Origin: Utricularia gibba
Taxonomy: Eukaryota; Streptophyta; Magnoliopsida; Lamiales; Lentibulariaceae
DNA: 64,000 bases
Assembly (NCBI GenBank): GCA_002189035.1
Contig: CM007990.1
Span: 868,001 to 932,000, forward strand
Direction of reading: 5' to 3'
Position 1 is the stretch's first letter; the number at the start of each line of letters is the position of its first letter. Shown piece by piece: positions 10,278 to 28,241 of the stretch. The notes beneath the pieces were generated by a model. That model did no database searches, was not told the origin of the DNA, and worked only from the letters and a program-made list of their open reading frames with translations. The position numbers and the translations under genes are program-made.

Positions 10278-12225
10278 GCACACCACATATTCCGACCACC
10301 GCCGCCGCAAGGGGAGTTGCCCGTATGAATATAATAATAATAAAAAAAACAAGAAGAAGCTTCGCATGTTGCTTCTTTTTGAATGGTAAACTGTTGTATG
10401 CCATACTATCTTTCGAATATAATGTTACCCAGTATTTAATTGGTTAATTTAACTGTTTAAATATTCGTATATTATTAATTTAACAATATATGAATATTTT
10501 ACAAAACTATTTAAAAATACTAACTACGTATTTCAGAACTCAAATTCTAAATGGGTTTTATTAAACAACCCAATTTATAAAGTATTTATTTTAAACACAT
10601 ATATCAATTATAATATTATTTTACATATATATTTTCAAAACCTATATATCAAAAAAACTTTAATTTTAAACGCATAATGTATATTTATCTGAATACAAAT
10701 AATTTAAATATATTATTCATTATATTATCCTAATAAACACATACGGTCGGTGGTACGTAGTGGGATGACGTCAAGTCCGCATGGCCATTATGGACTGGGC
10801 CACACACGGTATTTCATATTTTATTATTAAAGTATTATTAGTAAAATTATTTATAATTTAATTCGAAGATTCAGAAAATACAAACTATGAATTTGAGATT
10901 TCAATAATCATTATTCAGGAAATTAAATTAAATTTATTCTTGATTATTGACGTAAATAAACCAGTGTTTTAAAAATCTTGATTCAATCCAGTTAGATTTT
11001 AACCCATGTTTTGATGGGTCGGATACAATTATACTTTTATTTTTATTTTTTAAAAATTGTTATTATTTATTTTATGAGAATGATTATGAATAAATATAAA
11101 ATATGTTATACATATTTGATATATATTTTAAATAAATTTTAATAATTATATTTAGATATATATATTAATAAAAAATAATCATTTGTATTTAAATTACATA
11201 TTATTTGAATAAGATATAAGACGATAAATATGAAAAAAGTAATTATATCAATTATTTAGAGATATATTTTTATTTTTTATATTTTCAATATTTTGATGTA
11301 CTAAATTAAGACTTCATAATTATATTTTAATATTTTGATAAATATAACTCAAAATTATTGAACCAGATTCAACTCATTTTAAAAACGGTTCAACCCCAAA
11401 CCATAATTAAACGATTTAATGGGTTCAGCCCATTTTTAAATCATTGAAATAGACATGGAATTTGATTATTTTTTACATTTTTTGGAATATAATTGGATTC
11501 TTTATTCTAGTATAATATAAGGGTATCGACCAAATACATTTTCGGAAAATATTTTGAAAAAATGTATTTGTTTGATATAATTGAATACAATTTTGTTTCT
11601 ATACAAAAATAAATTTCACAAAACACTTGTTATTTCAATATGAATGTATCAAGAAAATACATTTTTCAAAATATTTTCTTATTAAAACATATCCTTTTTG
11701 TCATTCATATTTTTCTATTAGAATATTTTTTGGTGCATCAATTTCTCAAATAATGAAATGTATCAATTTCTTGTATCAAATAAAAAAAATATCAAAAAAT
11801 ACAATAAAAAATCTGCTTGCCATTTATGAACTGCCTTTTATTATTCCAGAGCTTTTTACTTCTCTAGATGCGTTATTATTGCCGTGAAAACTGTCATCAC
11901 TAGAAATCGCTTTTTGTAATAAATATGTTTTATTAAATATGCTTTTATTTTAAATACTATCAACAAAAAAATCTATGCAATATTTGACAGACAAAACAAA
12001 ACAACCAAATACAACTTAAATGATGAAATAATTATATGGATTAATTAATTCATTAAAATTAGATAAATAAATGAGTGTAATTTTTATTCCTATAAAACCG
12101 GGTTTAGAAATTAAAAGAACAAACCGCCAACTCACAGGCTCGATCGAAGAATATACTTCTTTGCACGATTGCTCTTTATAAGATACACAGTACGGATTCT
12201 CTGGGAGGTCAATATGGGGTTGATC
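10278..12225. other. AT-rich spacer
   Basis: Strongly AT-rich, no gene seen. Several short inverted pairs around caaatacattttc/gaaaaaatgtatttg near 11530-11700 look like decayed MITE sequence. The last part is the 3' flank of the kinase gene. Confidence 0.6.
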
Positions 12226-14545
12226 CTAAAAGAACTCGAAGTCCAAGTACTTGTCCCCGGACTGCATCCCATTACCCGCTTTCCTGGTGCTGCTTCCCTT
12301 CGGCTCACCGTGGCTCATGTGCTTTTGCTGCAGCAACAGGTCAGCATCGACGGGCCTCGGCACCTCCGGTGGGGTGCTGCACCGGATCAGAGCCCAGTTC
12401 ACACCTTCGAAGAAAGGGTGCTGCTTGATCTCTGTGGCTCCCCTCTTGACACCAAGCCGATTCTGTGGCTCCTTGTGGAGCAGGCCGCGGATGAGATCAC
12501 GGCTGGCATAACTTGTTGCAGGAGACTCCGGGAACTTGAGGTGTTGCCCCACAATGTTGAAGAGGGTGGCACGGTTGTCGACCCCTTTGAATGGTGTTTT
12601 GCCGTAGAGCAACTCGTGTAGGAAGATTCCGAAGGTCCACCAGTCTACTGGACTGCCATGGCCCTCACCCTTGATGATCTCTGGGGCGAGGTATTCATGC
12701 GTCCCAACAAAGGACATGGATCTGGCTGCAGTGGGCTCAGCCACTAGCTCAGGAAGTGCTGCACCTGTGGGAATCCCTGGCCCTGGTCTTGGTTTGCTGG
12801 ACTTTTTCTTGCTTCTTGGAGGGAATATTTTGGGGAGGAAGCATCCGGGCTGGATGCAAGCGGACGCTGGTTCTATACATGATGGCTGAATGCAGAATGC
12901 TGCTCGTTTGGTTGGGTCAGAGTCATAGGTGGCGCTTTTGATAAGTGTCGGCATAACTGCACATCTTAGAGAGAGATCAAAATCTGAGAGCATTATGTGG
13001 CCATCATCGCGAACCAGAATGTTTTCAGGCTTCAGGTCTCTGTACACCACTCCCAACATGTGAAGGTACTCGAGTGCCAAGAGAACTTCAGCCGCGTAGA
13101 ACCTGCAGTTTTTTGATGAATAAGCCATCAGAACCAGCTATTGCACAGGAAGGAGTAAACTCCTGAACCAAAAACATGTAAAACGATGACGAAGATGCAA
13201 AATCATCTTTCAGGCATTGCTCTATCACTAGACCTGAAATGTTGCTTTTTCAGTAGCACAAGTTCAGACAGTAGTGTAGCCTACCTACTCTCTCACATAA
13301 AAAAGCCAAAAAAGAGCAGGAAATTTAAGAATATCTTCAAAAGGTAATTAACAATTTTTCAAGCAATTTTGGCTGGTTTTACTCATCCCTTTACCTTGAA
13401 CTGGAAGGATAGAAGGTTCATACGCAGAAGCACGGTAATAGATCATGGAGATAAGAGAACAGATTAAATCCTTGGAAAAAATAAGACGACTTGACACTCA
13501 AGCGAAAGCTACCTAGCTGCATATTCAGAAAAATGTCTCCCAGGCTGCCGCTGCCTCAGCGAATGCAGATCCCCTCCAGGGCAATATTCCATCACCAAGC
13601 ATGAAAAACGATCAGTCTCAAAATGAGTATACAGAGTTGGCAAGAATGGATGGTCAAGAAGCTGCAAAATCTCTCTTTCTGTCTGCCCCGAGCCAATTTC
13701 TTTCTGTTTTCAAGTGAAACCTTATCCATCACCTTCATTGCAAAGAAGCATCTAGTTGAGTTCAGTTCAGATAGATAAACAGTTCCAATGTCTCCACAAC
13801 CAAGTCTTTTCAGTAACTTGAAATTGCTCATGCCTAAAATCCCATCACGCGATTGAACAGCGTTCATGGCTTTCCATCTTGGGTCATTCCCCTTGTGAGG
13901 CTTATTTGCAGTTCCAGTAACATTACTCCAGCTGCTTTCATCACTCAGGCCACTACTATCGCTCAGTTGGCTAAGGCTTGTCTTGGTACTTTCAAGAGCA
14001 TCCCCTGGAATACTACCTTTTGCAACCTCACAATTTTCGTCAACACTGAGCATACTACTATTACTATTCGTCCCCTCGCTTTGAGATGTGCTAGAAGTAA
14101 GACTACTCATGGTAGTAGCAACATTGACACTGTCTGTGCTACTAAGAAGACTAGCATCATCGCTCAAAGGCAACACCGCATCCCAGATGCAGTCTTTCTC
14201 CTCAGAGTCTAGCTTCGGGACTGTAACTACACTTTGCAATGAAGTAATCGATGGGGAAGCAACCAAGTCATTTGAACCATCACCCTTGGTATCGGAACGT
14301 GACATCATGGAAGGGCTGGGGTTCACAGTAGCAACCCTGATTGAATGATCCTCCATGAAGGGACCAGTGATGGACAAACTCTTAAGAAGGTGTTTCCCAT
14401 CCCCTTTACTCTTGCTGATCGGTACAAAAACATGCTTTATCATGTCTACCTCAACTGGCTCAGCAGGATGACTTGCTCCTTCAAAAGCGGAGTCCATATC
14501 CTCCAAGGAATCGCCTGTGACCTTAACGACAGCCTCTTCCGGCAT
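12226..14545 (-). CDS. AGC-VIII serine/threonine kinase (D6PK-like), frameshifted in this sequence
   Basis: Two exons, 13513-14545 and 12226-13098 or nearby, joined at codon AG/G. Residues 1-240 are a Ser/Thr-rich tail. The kinase domain starts near 241: GCGDIG glycine loop at 249-254, ATP lysine in FFAMK (271), catalytic [11 protein letters not shown] in place of DFG (SDFDLSL), then the long activation-segment insertion with Cys and basic residues typical of plant AGC-VIII kinases, GTHEYLAPE, and a C-terminal DFEFF hydrophobic motif. Relatives in this group phosphorylate PIN auxin carriers at the plasma membrane. Compared with the family, one base is missing at about 13685-13690 (a GGGG run): the frame leaves the expected [12 protein letters not shown] and the correct frame resumes at once in the next phase. 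The rest of the kinase domain is intact, so a sequence error or a very young pseudogene are both possible. Confidence 0.88.
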
Positions 14546-15957
14546 GAGTTCTACACACTCCTTCGGAAGCTAGACCCCAAGTGAACGACGTTGCCAGAAA
14601 TCTGAGGAGTTACGAGTATTCCGGGCCTCTTATTTTAATCCTTCAACGTCAAATGACAGATGCCTGGAACGAGGTTTCGCCACAGGTTAGCATTTCAACC
14701 CAAAATCGAAAATTTATACATACTACGAAAGGCATTTAAAAGATGGGGAAGTTGGGAACTTCAATCAAGAAAAGGATTTCAGTGCACCCCTGGCGTTCTG
14801 AACACGAGGAAATATAGCATAAAACCCACATAAATAAAGAGTACCCAAAAAAACTAAGAAAAGGGCAAACAAATCAGCACTAGAAGAAGATAAAACGAAA
14901 CTCATGAGTGCAATGCAGACCTGCCAGACTCAAGCAAGTAAGCGCTGTACCCAGACACAAGCATTAGTAGCTCTGGCTACGCCCAAAGGAGCATCGATCA
15001 ATCTCTCTTTAAGGCGCATCCGAGGCAGCCCCGAAGCGGCCCAGAAAAAGAACCGCGGACTGAATCCAGGCTACAACCTTTTTCCCTCACCGACAACGGC
15101 TAAAATATAGATTCAGAGCCCAGGCATCAGATACACGGGGACAAACGCAGAGAAAAGCGGAAACCGATACGAAAAAAATGGCGCAATCAAACAAAGAATC
15201 AGGCTTCCTCTCCCTTGAGGAATGAGGATGGCTTCAGTCGATGTCAGTATGATGGCTGCCCCCCCCCCAGACAGCTGGGTGTGGTCTGTGTGAGAGAGAC
15301 GAATACCGAAATGACCAAAACACCCTTCCTCCTTTGTTCCCTTCCTTTTGGACGTTTCCACCTCGTTCTCTTTATGCAGCTTCGAAACACTACAAAAATG
15401 CAAAACAAACTGCAAAGAACAAAACATTCCAGAAACTTTTCCAATATTCGATGGAATCTTTACAATTTTCCAACATTAAAATCAACCAACAAGACAGCAT
15501 GGTGAAGGGCAATAGCGTCAATGAAGCACAGGGGTCGACTCGGGAGAGCCACAAAAAGCAGCGGGGTCGAAGAGTAATATCCCAGAAAATGAAGGGCCGA
15601 TGCGTGAATTCCAACGACCGGGTGGGACCGCACATGCTCCTCCTTTAGAGAACACGTCTTTTCAGCGTGGGTTGTTCTTGTTCTGACCGAATGGACCCCA
15701 CAACCCCCTAAACAAAAAGCAAAGAAGCCGCACCTTCATGAAGACGTTAGTCGTTAGTGGTGTGCCCACAGCCCACCCTCTCCTCTACAGCCGCCCGCCT
15801 CTGAGCAGAGTCCATTTGCCCTGTACGAAAAGTGCTGCAGGGCATAAGCTTCATAAAGGACCGGCGCATGAGCCCAAGGCATCCCCGACATGGGCGATGG
15901 AGAACTCCAGGCCTTTAGTTTGCCAATGGCTTCGTACCTTGCTGCAGTGCCTCTCTC
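14546..15957. other. Spacer between the kinase and the 288-residue protein gene
   Basis: Probably 5' leader and promoter of the kinase (near 14546-15100) and 3' flank of the gene starting at 18001. Open frames here are short and show no domain. A run of C at about 15260-15267 is the only marked simple sequence. Confidence 0.5.
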
Positions 15958-18001
15958 TCACCCAAGTCTGTCCGGGAAGTTGATGTGCATTTCGCTGGCC
16001 ACCATGGCTAGAATTTCCTCCACCCTGTAGATGGAATGCTTACTTTAGCATCAACTAACATTGCGCATGGTTATTTTTCATTAAGAAGCCGGTGTGATAC
16101 GAGGAAAGCATGGACGGTTATTTTCTAAATTGAGCGTGTGTGAAGTGTGTTCTTAAAAGACAAAATGTGGTACCTGCGGCTGTCTATATTGACATCCTTC
16201 AACCAAGTTACCAGATAAACCTAAAGAAAGAGAAAGGCAGGTTATGAATAAAAGGGAAGGAAATGGCAATAAATGTTCCTCGGGATTTTCATCACAAAAA
16301 AAGTATTACTACAAGGAGTCAACTTGGACTACGGGTTTTCAAGTAAGATGGATCGCAGTTCAGTACCTGCAAAATAGCACTGTCTTTGTGGTTTCCGAGC
16401 ACGATTGGAGCACACGGTTTGCTTCTGATGTGTGGGGAAACTGGCTCATGATCGTCATCAGAGTACAGGGACATCATGCGTAGATCTTGAAATTCTCCAT
16501 CGTATAATTCATCAGACCAGTTTAACTCAGTTGGCGCAACTTTCTCATCATATAAGCCGAGGAATTCCAACACTAGCAGGCGCTGGAAATACAAACAAAT
16601 GATGAGGTAGCAGAAAATCCGTCATCAAATGAGCATTCCAAGAGAGAAGATTAAGCCCTCACCTTCAAAATTAGTTCAGATATGAACATCCGGACAATTT
16701 CCCAGGCTAATTCTTCTGAAATAAAGATAAAGGAGTGGTCTCTAACACAGTGATAAAAACTGAAGAAATAAAATAATTTGAGAAAACGAGACAAAAGAAA
16801 CCATTTGATAAAACAAGATCACACCTACCAAAAAACGAAATTGTGTAGAATCTAAAAACCGGGATGCTATTGAAGTCCCCAGCATCGGTGTTCCTTTGCG
16901 GGGAGTAAGTCACCTCTGTCAACTGGTGGAGGCTTGTCCCTATGCAAATGCATCCCATAGATTTACATCTCTCGACCATAGTAACTGAAGCTGTTACCTG
17001 TACATGAAACATCCACATTAATTCTCTTTTGTGACAATGAAGCAAACGCTTCAGCTGAAGCATTAATGAGGGGAAAAACCATACATAACAGAAAATAATC
17101 TTTTTCTCATACAATATGATCCAGCAGAGATTTGTACAGACGAAAATCAGAAAAGCATATTAAACTCTTTCATGAATGTACATAACAACGAACTCAAGAG
17201 CCACGTATCTGAAAACTACAATCTGACAGAACATACCATATCCCTGTAGGACGACAATAATTTACCCTTGCAAAGTTCCTGAGATAACAGGTGACAAATA
17301 AACATGGGAATGGAGGCAAAATTGGTAAATAGAGTTTATTCGAGTTTTCCTTTTGTAGACTACACGGAAACCTTAAGGCCACACATACACACCCATCCAC
17401 CAACCTACCTACCCGACTAGCTTGCTGAACATGGTGAAAATTGAATGAATAAATTTCACAAAAAGATTTAATACGCACTTGCTGCCTTATAAGTTTTAAA
17501 CGAGCCTTCTTTTGGATATCAGGCATGTCGCTCAGCACACCAAAGTCCTTTCCATTCATAAAACTGCATAATTGAAAAATCATACTTCAACCGGCAGAAC
17601 AATTGCCTAAATTATTCATTAGAAATGGCAAAAACAAAGAAATGTGTGTGTTCTTCTCCTTCAAGCGCCAGCAGCAGCAAACGAAGCAGAAAGCATATAT
17701 TCAAAACTGTAATTAGAAGCCCCTCAAATATCCGTTCATACTTCAATAAGAAGGCCTCGATTATAGAGTAGGCTCTTTTACATCCATCCAAAGCGTAGAA
17801 GTTATCTTTGCTAGTTGTATACCTAAGAAGATAAAAGATATTTGCATCTTACACTTGCGACAGGTAGGAATTAACTACGTCAGTGGCATGAGAACGTGCG
17901 GAGGCAGCGGCTGCTCGCCAATCACGAACAAGAAAATTGACTTTCGGCCATTGATTCCTAAGGTTTCGTTGAGCAGCTGGTCTCCATAAACGCGCCTCCA
18001 T
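15958..18001 (-). CDS. Conserved-looking unrecognised protein, 288 residues, eight exons
   Basis: Exons, 5' to 3' on the minus strand: 17853-18001, 17742-17822, 17479-17563, 16829-16997, 16663-16715, 16367-16582, 16174-16220, 15958-16024. All introns are GT-AG and lengths sum to a multiple of three, which supports the model. The protein starts MEARLWRPAAQRN, is basic and Ala-rich at first (DWRAAAASARSHATD), has a KARLKLIRQQ helix, a Cys-containing stretch (ERCKSMGCICIG), and an acidic region LYDEKVAPTELNWSDELYD. No catalytic motif or clear membrane segment was seen, and I do not recognise the family. The frame is open upstream to 18154, so translation could begin earlier, adding 51 residues. 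Confidence 0.7.
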
Positions 18002-19133
18002 TTTAGTATTTAGTGGAGACTGCTGCCTTGTTACTACATCCCCTGTACAGGATTTGCAGCAATCAAGCGAACGCATATTCAAGAATAACGCACTATTCCT
18101 ACTTCTTCCTCTTCCTATTACAACGAAACGCGAAATTTCGAATCCTAAACTCAATTACCACGAGCACGGTACCAAAAAGAAAACCCAGCGTTGATCACTC
18201 GCGTACAGAAAACATCAAACTACACAGAAATGTCCTTATTGAGGTTTCATCAGGCTTAGCAACCAGTAAGTTACATATAAAAGAAAACTACCTCGGGAGG
18301 TGCTGGAGATTTCGGAACCATTCTCCGAGAACGCCGCCGGCAGCAATTTTCGCCACCTCCCCGGCAGCGGCGCCGCGTCGGACAGTGCGCACAGACTCGT
18401 CCCGTGGGCACGGCCCACTCGTAAAGAAAGCAAAGTTCGTTACGATCATTCTCGATTGACCCCATCCCATGAAGCCCATTACATTTCTGAGGAAGTGGTC
18501 AAGCCCAATCCAAAGGATTAAAAATAAGATACACCTTATTATTATTATTTATCATTAAAAAAGAAACTATATGTATCTCTTGGGACGCAATTCTTTGAAA
18601 ATCATAGTTTATTAATATTTTTCTTATTAAAAAATATTAAATCGTGACTGTATCATAATTCATATTTATATTTTAAAATAATTTAAATTTAATCCAACCA
18701 ATATCATAAATAATTCATGATTTAATTCAGTTTAATCATAGTATTAATTAAACCTTCTGAAAAAAATTATTGTTTTTAAAATTAATTATAATTATAATAT
18801 TTATGCTAATCCATAAAAAAATGTTAAAAGTGAGATTATCATATTATAAAATCATTATTATTGTTTTAAAAGTAATTAATAATTATAATATTTACACTAT
18901 TTTCCATAAATAAATATATAAAATAATGAAACAAATTCCTAAAATTATATGTTATAATAGTTAGGATACTTTCCATAAATAAATAAGGAAATAAGATCCA
19001 AATCAACAGATATTTCATATAATATTTCTTAGATATTAATCATGTAATCTTGATATTTGCAACCGTATAAATACCCATACCATATACTTCAATATCTGTT
19101 CTGTGTTCTATGTGCCACCATAACGTCTTCTTC
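18002..19133. other. AT-rich spacer and F-box promoter
   Basis: The part near 18002-18500 is probably leader and promoter of the minus-strand gene. The rest is AT-rich without a gene. Confidence 0.5.
19066..19073 (+). promoter_or_regulatory. TATA box of F-box gene A
   Basis: TATAAATA, 68 bases upstream of the ATG at 19134. The same element, followed by a similar tatacttcaatat-like stretch, stands in front of the paralogue in locus B at a comparable distance, so the core promoter was duplicated with the gene. Confidence 0.7.
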
Positions 19134-20147
19134 ATGGATTCCAGTCTGCCTTTCGACATGGAGTACGAGGTTTTATCTCGAGTTACGACATTGCAAACGT
19201 TGGACACATGCAAAGCTGTGTCCAGGGAGTGGAAGAAGATGATCGACGGAACATGCTTCATGCCGGAGTTGTGCGAGAAGACGGGCATCATCTCCGGGTA
19301 CTTGTTGCAAGAAAATGGACGCACGAGATTTGCGTCACCTTGTAAGAGCAGCCCGAGTTTGATGGAGTTTCCCAAGGATAAGGAGATTCTGGCGGCATGC
19401 AGCCAGGGGCTTCTGTGCTGTGTCTCGAGAGAATGGAGGAAGGAGAGGTACTTCATTGGGAAGCCGGCGACTCAGCAATGGAGGCCGATTCCGAATCCCA
19501 AACTCCGGTACTGGACGGAGCAGGTGGGGCTCGTCGTGCTCGGCTCGAGTCCGCTGCGGTATCGGATCGTGCGGCTGTCGCGTGATACGAGGTGCCATAT
19601 AAACAAGATGCCTCCCTCTTTCTGTAGCTATCACTCCCAGATATGCGAGATTTTCGACTCGGAGACATGGCGGTGGAGGCGAGGGCCGGACGTGCAGTTC
19701 AATCACGGAGATGCGTGGGAGCCGCAGCCGTGTATTTCCATCGGCGCTCGGCTGTATTGGCTGACTTGCAGAAGTGTTCTAGCTTTCGACGTCGCCACGG
19801 GGTCGTATACGAGGGTAGCTTTACCGAGGGAAGACTGTAGGTTTCAGTTGGTGGAGCTGGAAGGGATGGCCGGAGTTCTCTCTACGGAGAAGGATTTGAT
19901 GGAGATGTGGTTCCTGAAAGAGTGGAGATGGAGGAAGGGAGCACAAGTGAAGAGGAAAGAGCTTGATGAATATAGCAACCTGAGTGTGGATGGCATGTAC
20001 AACGCTGGGATCGTCTTCCTGAGGGGAGTGTATCAGGTGGTGTTTCAGAATTTACAAGATCAGAGCTCAAGAAACGTGAAACTGGACATGATCTTCCCAA
20101 GCAGTGTGTTCGGATTCCGATCGGATTTAGAGAAGGTTCAGCTCTAG
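19134..20147 (+). CDS. F-box protein (copy A, intronless)
   Basis: An intact ORF of 337 residues. An F-box-like segment occupies residues about 5-45 (FDMEYEVLSRVTTLQTLDTCKAVSREWKKMI split around a conserved Trp); the rest resembles the F-box associated/kelch-like beta domain of plant F-box proteins (EIFDSETWRWRRG, RLYWLTCRSVLAFDVAT, MEMWFLKEWRW). Such proteins bind SKP1 through the F-box and bring substrates to an SCF ubiquitin ligase; the substrate is unknown. The ATG at 19134 matches the start of the paralogue at 42114; an in-frame ATG at 19110 would add eight residues without support. Colinear with the B copy over the full length but without its intron. Confidence 0.85.
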   Translation: MDSSLPFDMEYEVLSRVTTLQTLDTCKAVSREWKKMIDGTCFMPELCEKTGIISGYLLQENGRTRFASPCKSSPSLMEFPKDKEILAACSQGLLCCVSREWRKERYFIGKPATQQWRPIPNPKLRYWTEQVGLVVLGSSPLRYRIVRLSRDTRCHINKMPPSFCSYHSQICEIFDSETWRWRRGPDVQFNHGDAWEPQPCISIGARLYWLTCRSVLAFDVATGSYTRVALPREDCRFQLVELEGMAGVLSTEKDLMEMWFLKEWRWRKGAQVKRKELDEYSNLSVDGMYNAGIVFLRGVYQVVFQNLQDQSSRNVKLDMIFPSSVFGFRSDLEKVQL

Positions 20148-20254
20148 AGCCATGCAAACAGAGACACGAAACGAAGCACCTGAAACAAGCCAACTGTATA
20201 GTAGCAGTGTATAAAGGCCATTGCAGAGACATGATAAATAACTGGAAAAAGAGT

Positions 20255-25223
<4,969 letters not shown>

Positions 25224-25857
25224 CCCCTTACCGTCCTTCAGCTCCAAGATCCTCCCCCGAATCAAACCCTGAACTGAGATCCAGACGCCCGGAAATCGGA
25301 ACTCAATTTGCAAGTATTCGCGGCAAGGAGAGGCTCCCCAGCGGAGGGAAATGGTGAGAGAGATGAAAGGCACATCAGAGATCTCCCGCAACTGTATATA
25401 TTTATTTATGGACACTCACGTTCGCTGCCTGTCCAAATTAAAAATGGAATTACCTTCTCAAAAAAAAAAAAAAGAGAGAGAAAATAGCTTACAATCCCTT
25501 TTTTTTTCAAAAAATATATAAAACAGGGTTGTCGAAATTTTTTATAGTATATTTTTAATTTTTTAAAATTATTTTAAAAAATAGAAACAACTGATAGAAA
25601 TAAAAATGAATTGTAAGTATTCTAGAATATTGTAAAAATAAAATGCAAAAGTGAAAATAAGATATAAAATTAGCATTTTCATTATTTTTTCAAAAATAAT
25701 TTTTATAGTGTAATTTTAAAATTGTTTTTAATATAATTACTTTTACAATTGATATTATTTTAAAATAAAATTATTTATATTTTTTAAAAAATATAAATAA
25801 ACTTCAAAAATTTTAGATAACAGTGCTATATTTTTAATTTTGAATGATAAATTTATT
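25224..25857. other. AT-rich spacer with a possible MITE
   Basis: Short 5' flank of the PP2A gene, then AT-rich sequence that includes the MITE-like segment listed separately, up to the stop of the GTPase gene. Confidence 0.5.
25522..25833. mobile_element. Possible MITE, related to the one at 53 kb
   Basis: Left end gggttgtcgaaatttttta and the complement of the right end (actgttatctaaaatttttg) are similar inverted termini; the interior is AT-rich and non-coding. The left end also aligns with the left end of the 53077-53315 element, both continuing into atactttttaatttt-like sequence. No clean target-site duplication was found. Confidence 0.4.
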
Positions 25858-28130
25858 TCAAGAAACAACTGCATCCATGATCTCGTCTCTATGCTTCTTT
25901 CTGTGCTGAGATTCTGGTTTAGTGTCCTTCGTAGAGTCTTGCTGATTCAGGCGGGTAATGCCTTCTGATATGGCTTTGGGGAGCCAGAATCCGGGCCTTT
26001 CTAGGGATCTAGAGCGATCAAGAACCAGGGGCTCACGGAGGGTGATCTGGATGCCATCATATGTCCATAGGCTCAAACTGGCTTCCCCTTTGAGTCCCAA
26101 GGAGAACCAGCCCAGCCCCGCCACTGCAATATCCATGCTGTTGATTTCCCAGCTCTCTCCTGAAGCCTTGATGTCTTTCTTTGTCCATTGCCCGACTTCT
26201 GCCGCTCGTGTTGCACCTACGGGAGGCTGGAGCAACGACATATATCATTCGCAAATGAAATGTGATTGATGTCTTGGAGAGGTTAGCTTCTGTAGTTCAT
26301 GATTGATGTTACCTGCAACCTGATTCCAGAGTGCTTTTCCTTTATCTCAGCAGCATTCTCGACCTTCCCCAGATGGAGAGACACGCTTGGAGATGCCCAG
26401 ACAGTGATGTAGATTGTTTCTACTGAGGCGGCGTCGAGATCGAGTCGAACAAGGCCACCAACATGTATTGCTTGACCAGCCTGCATTTGATTAGCTCCTG
26501 TAGTATGAAAAAATGATGCCAAAGAAAAGGGATCAGCTTTCAGCAGCATGTAGCTTACCTTGATCCTGAACGTCCGGGGCTGAAGCTCTTTTCGTATCTC
26601 AATCATTTTCTGCTCATCTCGATTCAATCTCATGGACATCAGGTAGGGGTGAAGAAGGCCGGGAGTATCGTACATCTTCGCCTTGGCAGGCAGAATTCCT
26701 CCTATCCTGAGTATACCAAGAGTGGTTCCAGGAACAGGAGCTTCTGTGAGCTTTGCCACTTTCACGCCTTCCTTCTTGGCGAATACATTTATCAATGTGG
26801 ATTTGCCAGCATTCTGAGCCCCGATAACCCAAACATTCCCTCTTGGACCAGCCAACTCCTTGATGAAAGCTAGCAAGTTCCTCACACCCAAATCTTTCCT
26901 GGAACTAACAGCATACACGCCACTGAGTTTGGGCACACCATTCGCCCTTGCTCTGTGACGAATCCATCTGTCCAATCTAGCAGGTGAGATTTGTGGAGGG
27001 AGGAGGTCGACTTTTGTGGCAACAAGAATAAGTTTTGGCAACTTGCTGCTAGTCTTGGAGCCAGGTCTTCCTTCTGCCAATGCTTTAAACAGTGACCTGG
27101 AAGCACGCTTAGGAAATGATCCATCAAAATCAACACAATCAACCACCATCACTACAACAGTAGCATCTGCTTTCCCGGTTGGTTTCATCAACCTTGTGCT
27201 GATAAGGCGATCAAAGTCGAAGTCAGGTATCAAGTTCTCTGCTACTTGATTCTTAACCTGACCATAATTCCTCAAGGAGTGACATCTAGCACAAACAGTT
27301 ACTTCCTCTGCCATTCTTTCAGCCTCTCTGCTCATCCTCTTTTTCTCTGCTTTTGAGATCTTCACCCTTTTTGTGTTCTCCAGTGTGTCTTCAGTAATGT
27401 TACCATAGCCAACGCCTGCTGGAGCGAATCCATCCAACTCCTTTGAGAGCTCATCGTCAATGTCGATGAATTTCTTTTCCCATTCATCTGAGTCCCAATC
27501 TGCACCGCCAACATCAAACATTTCCAACTCTGAGTCGATGTCATCCTCAAATTCTTCATCATCTTCTTCTAAATCCTGGAAACCAACAAAATCCTCATCA
27601 TCTTCCTCCAGATCCTCTAAATCATCTAACTCCTCATCGAGCGCATCCTCCTTAACACTAGCCATCGACCCTTCAACATCAACTTTTCTCTCTTGGAAAT
27701 AACCAGGAAGGTCTGGGTCCTCATCTTGCATGAATACACCACAACCAGGGCATACACGCCCAATATTCTCGTCCCCATCTCTCCCTTCACTCAAAAGCAC
27801 AACTTTGGCACCTTTTCCAATACCCCGCCCAGATTTACCATCAGGTTTATTAACAATTGGTTCACTTCTTCGTGCGACGCCCAAATAATTCTTCTTTAGA
27901 CGGTTTCCATTGTTAGGACCTGCAAAGAATCGACATTTTGCAGGTGGTTTTCAAGAATAGAGCGCGAGTTCGGACGCAAAATGGAAGGAGAACATGGAAA
28001 ACGTATATTGACCTGTAATAAGTGGAAAACTCAGAGGACGCCTTGCTTCAAAATTGGTGCTCAACCCTAGCTTGTTACCGTGACTGGTGGCAATCGAAGA
28101 TAACGGGACGACTGGCAGGAGCACAGCCAT
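25858..28130 (-). CDS. BPG2: Chloroplast circularly permuted GTPase BPG2 (YqeH-like)
   Basis: Four exons, 28013-28130, 26559-27919, 26313-26480, 25858-26226, give 671 residues with no frame error. The first ~40 residues are Ser/Leu-rich with few acids, as a chloroplast transit peptide should be. A zinc-finger pair follows, CPGC at 96-99 and CARC at 249-252, separated by a long Glu/Asp-rich insert. The GTPase motifs come in permuted order: G4 TKVD at 341-344, then P-loop GAQNAGKS at 406-413, PGTT at 437-440 and DTPG at 457-460. The C-terminal part (GLGWFSLGLKG, ERPGFWLPKA) matches BPG2. Arabidopsis BPG2 is needed for chloroplast rRNA processing and ribosome assembly and was found through brassinazole response. 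The tRNA-Ser gene and histone H3 lie upstream in divergent position. Confidence 0.93.
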
Positions 28131-28241
28131 CGTTGAGAGACGTTATCGGTTGTTACATGGGTAAAAAACAGTCGCATAAAACGCTTTGCAGAATAAGGAT
28201 AGAACAAGCAGAAGAAGAAGGGGGAAAAAAAAAAACAAGAA

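Noticed and set aside
12169-12621. 150-codon plus-strand ORF opposite the kinase
   Set aside because: It lies antisense to the conserved kinase exon; its openness follows from the codon pattern of the real gene.
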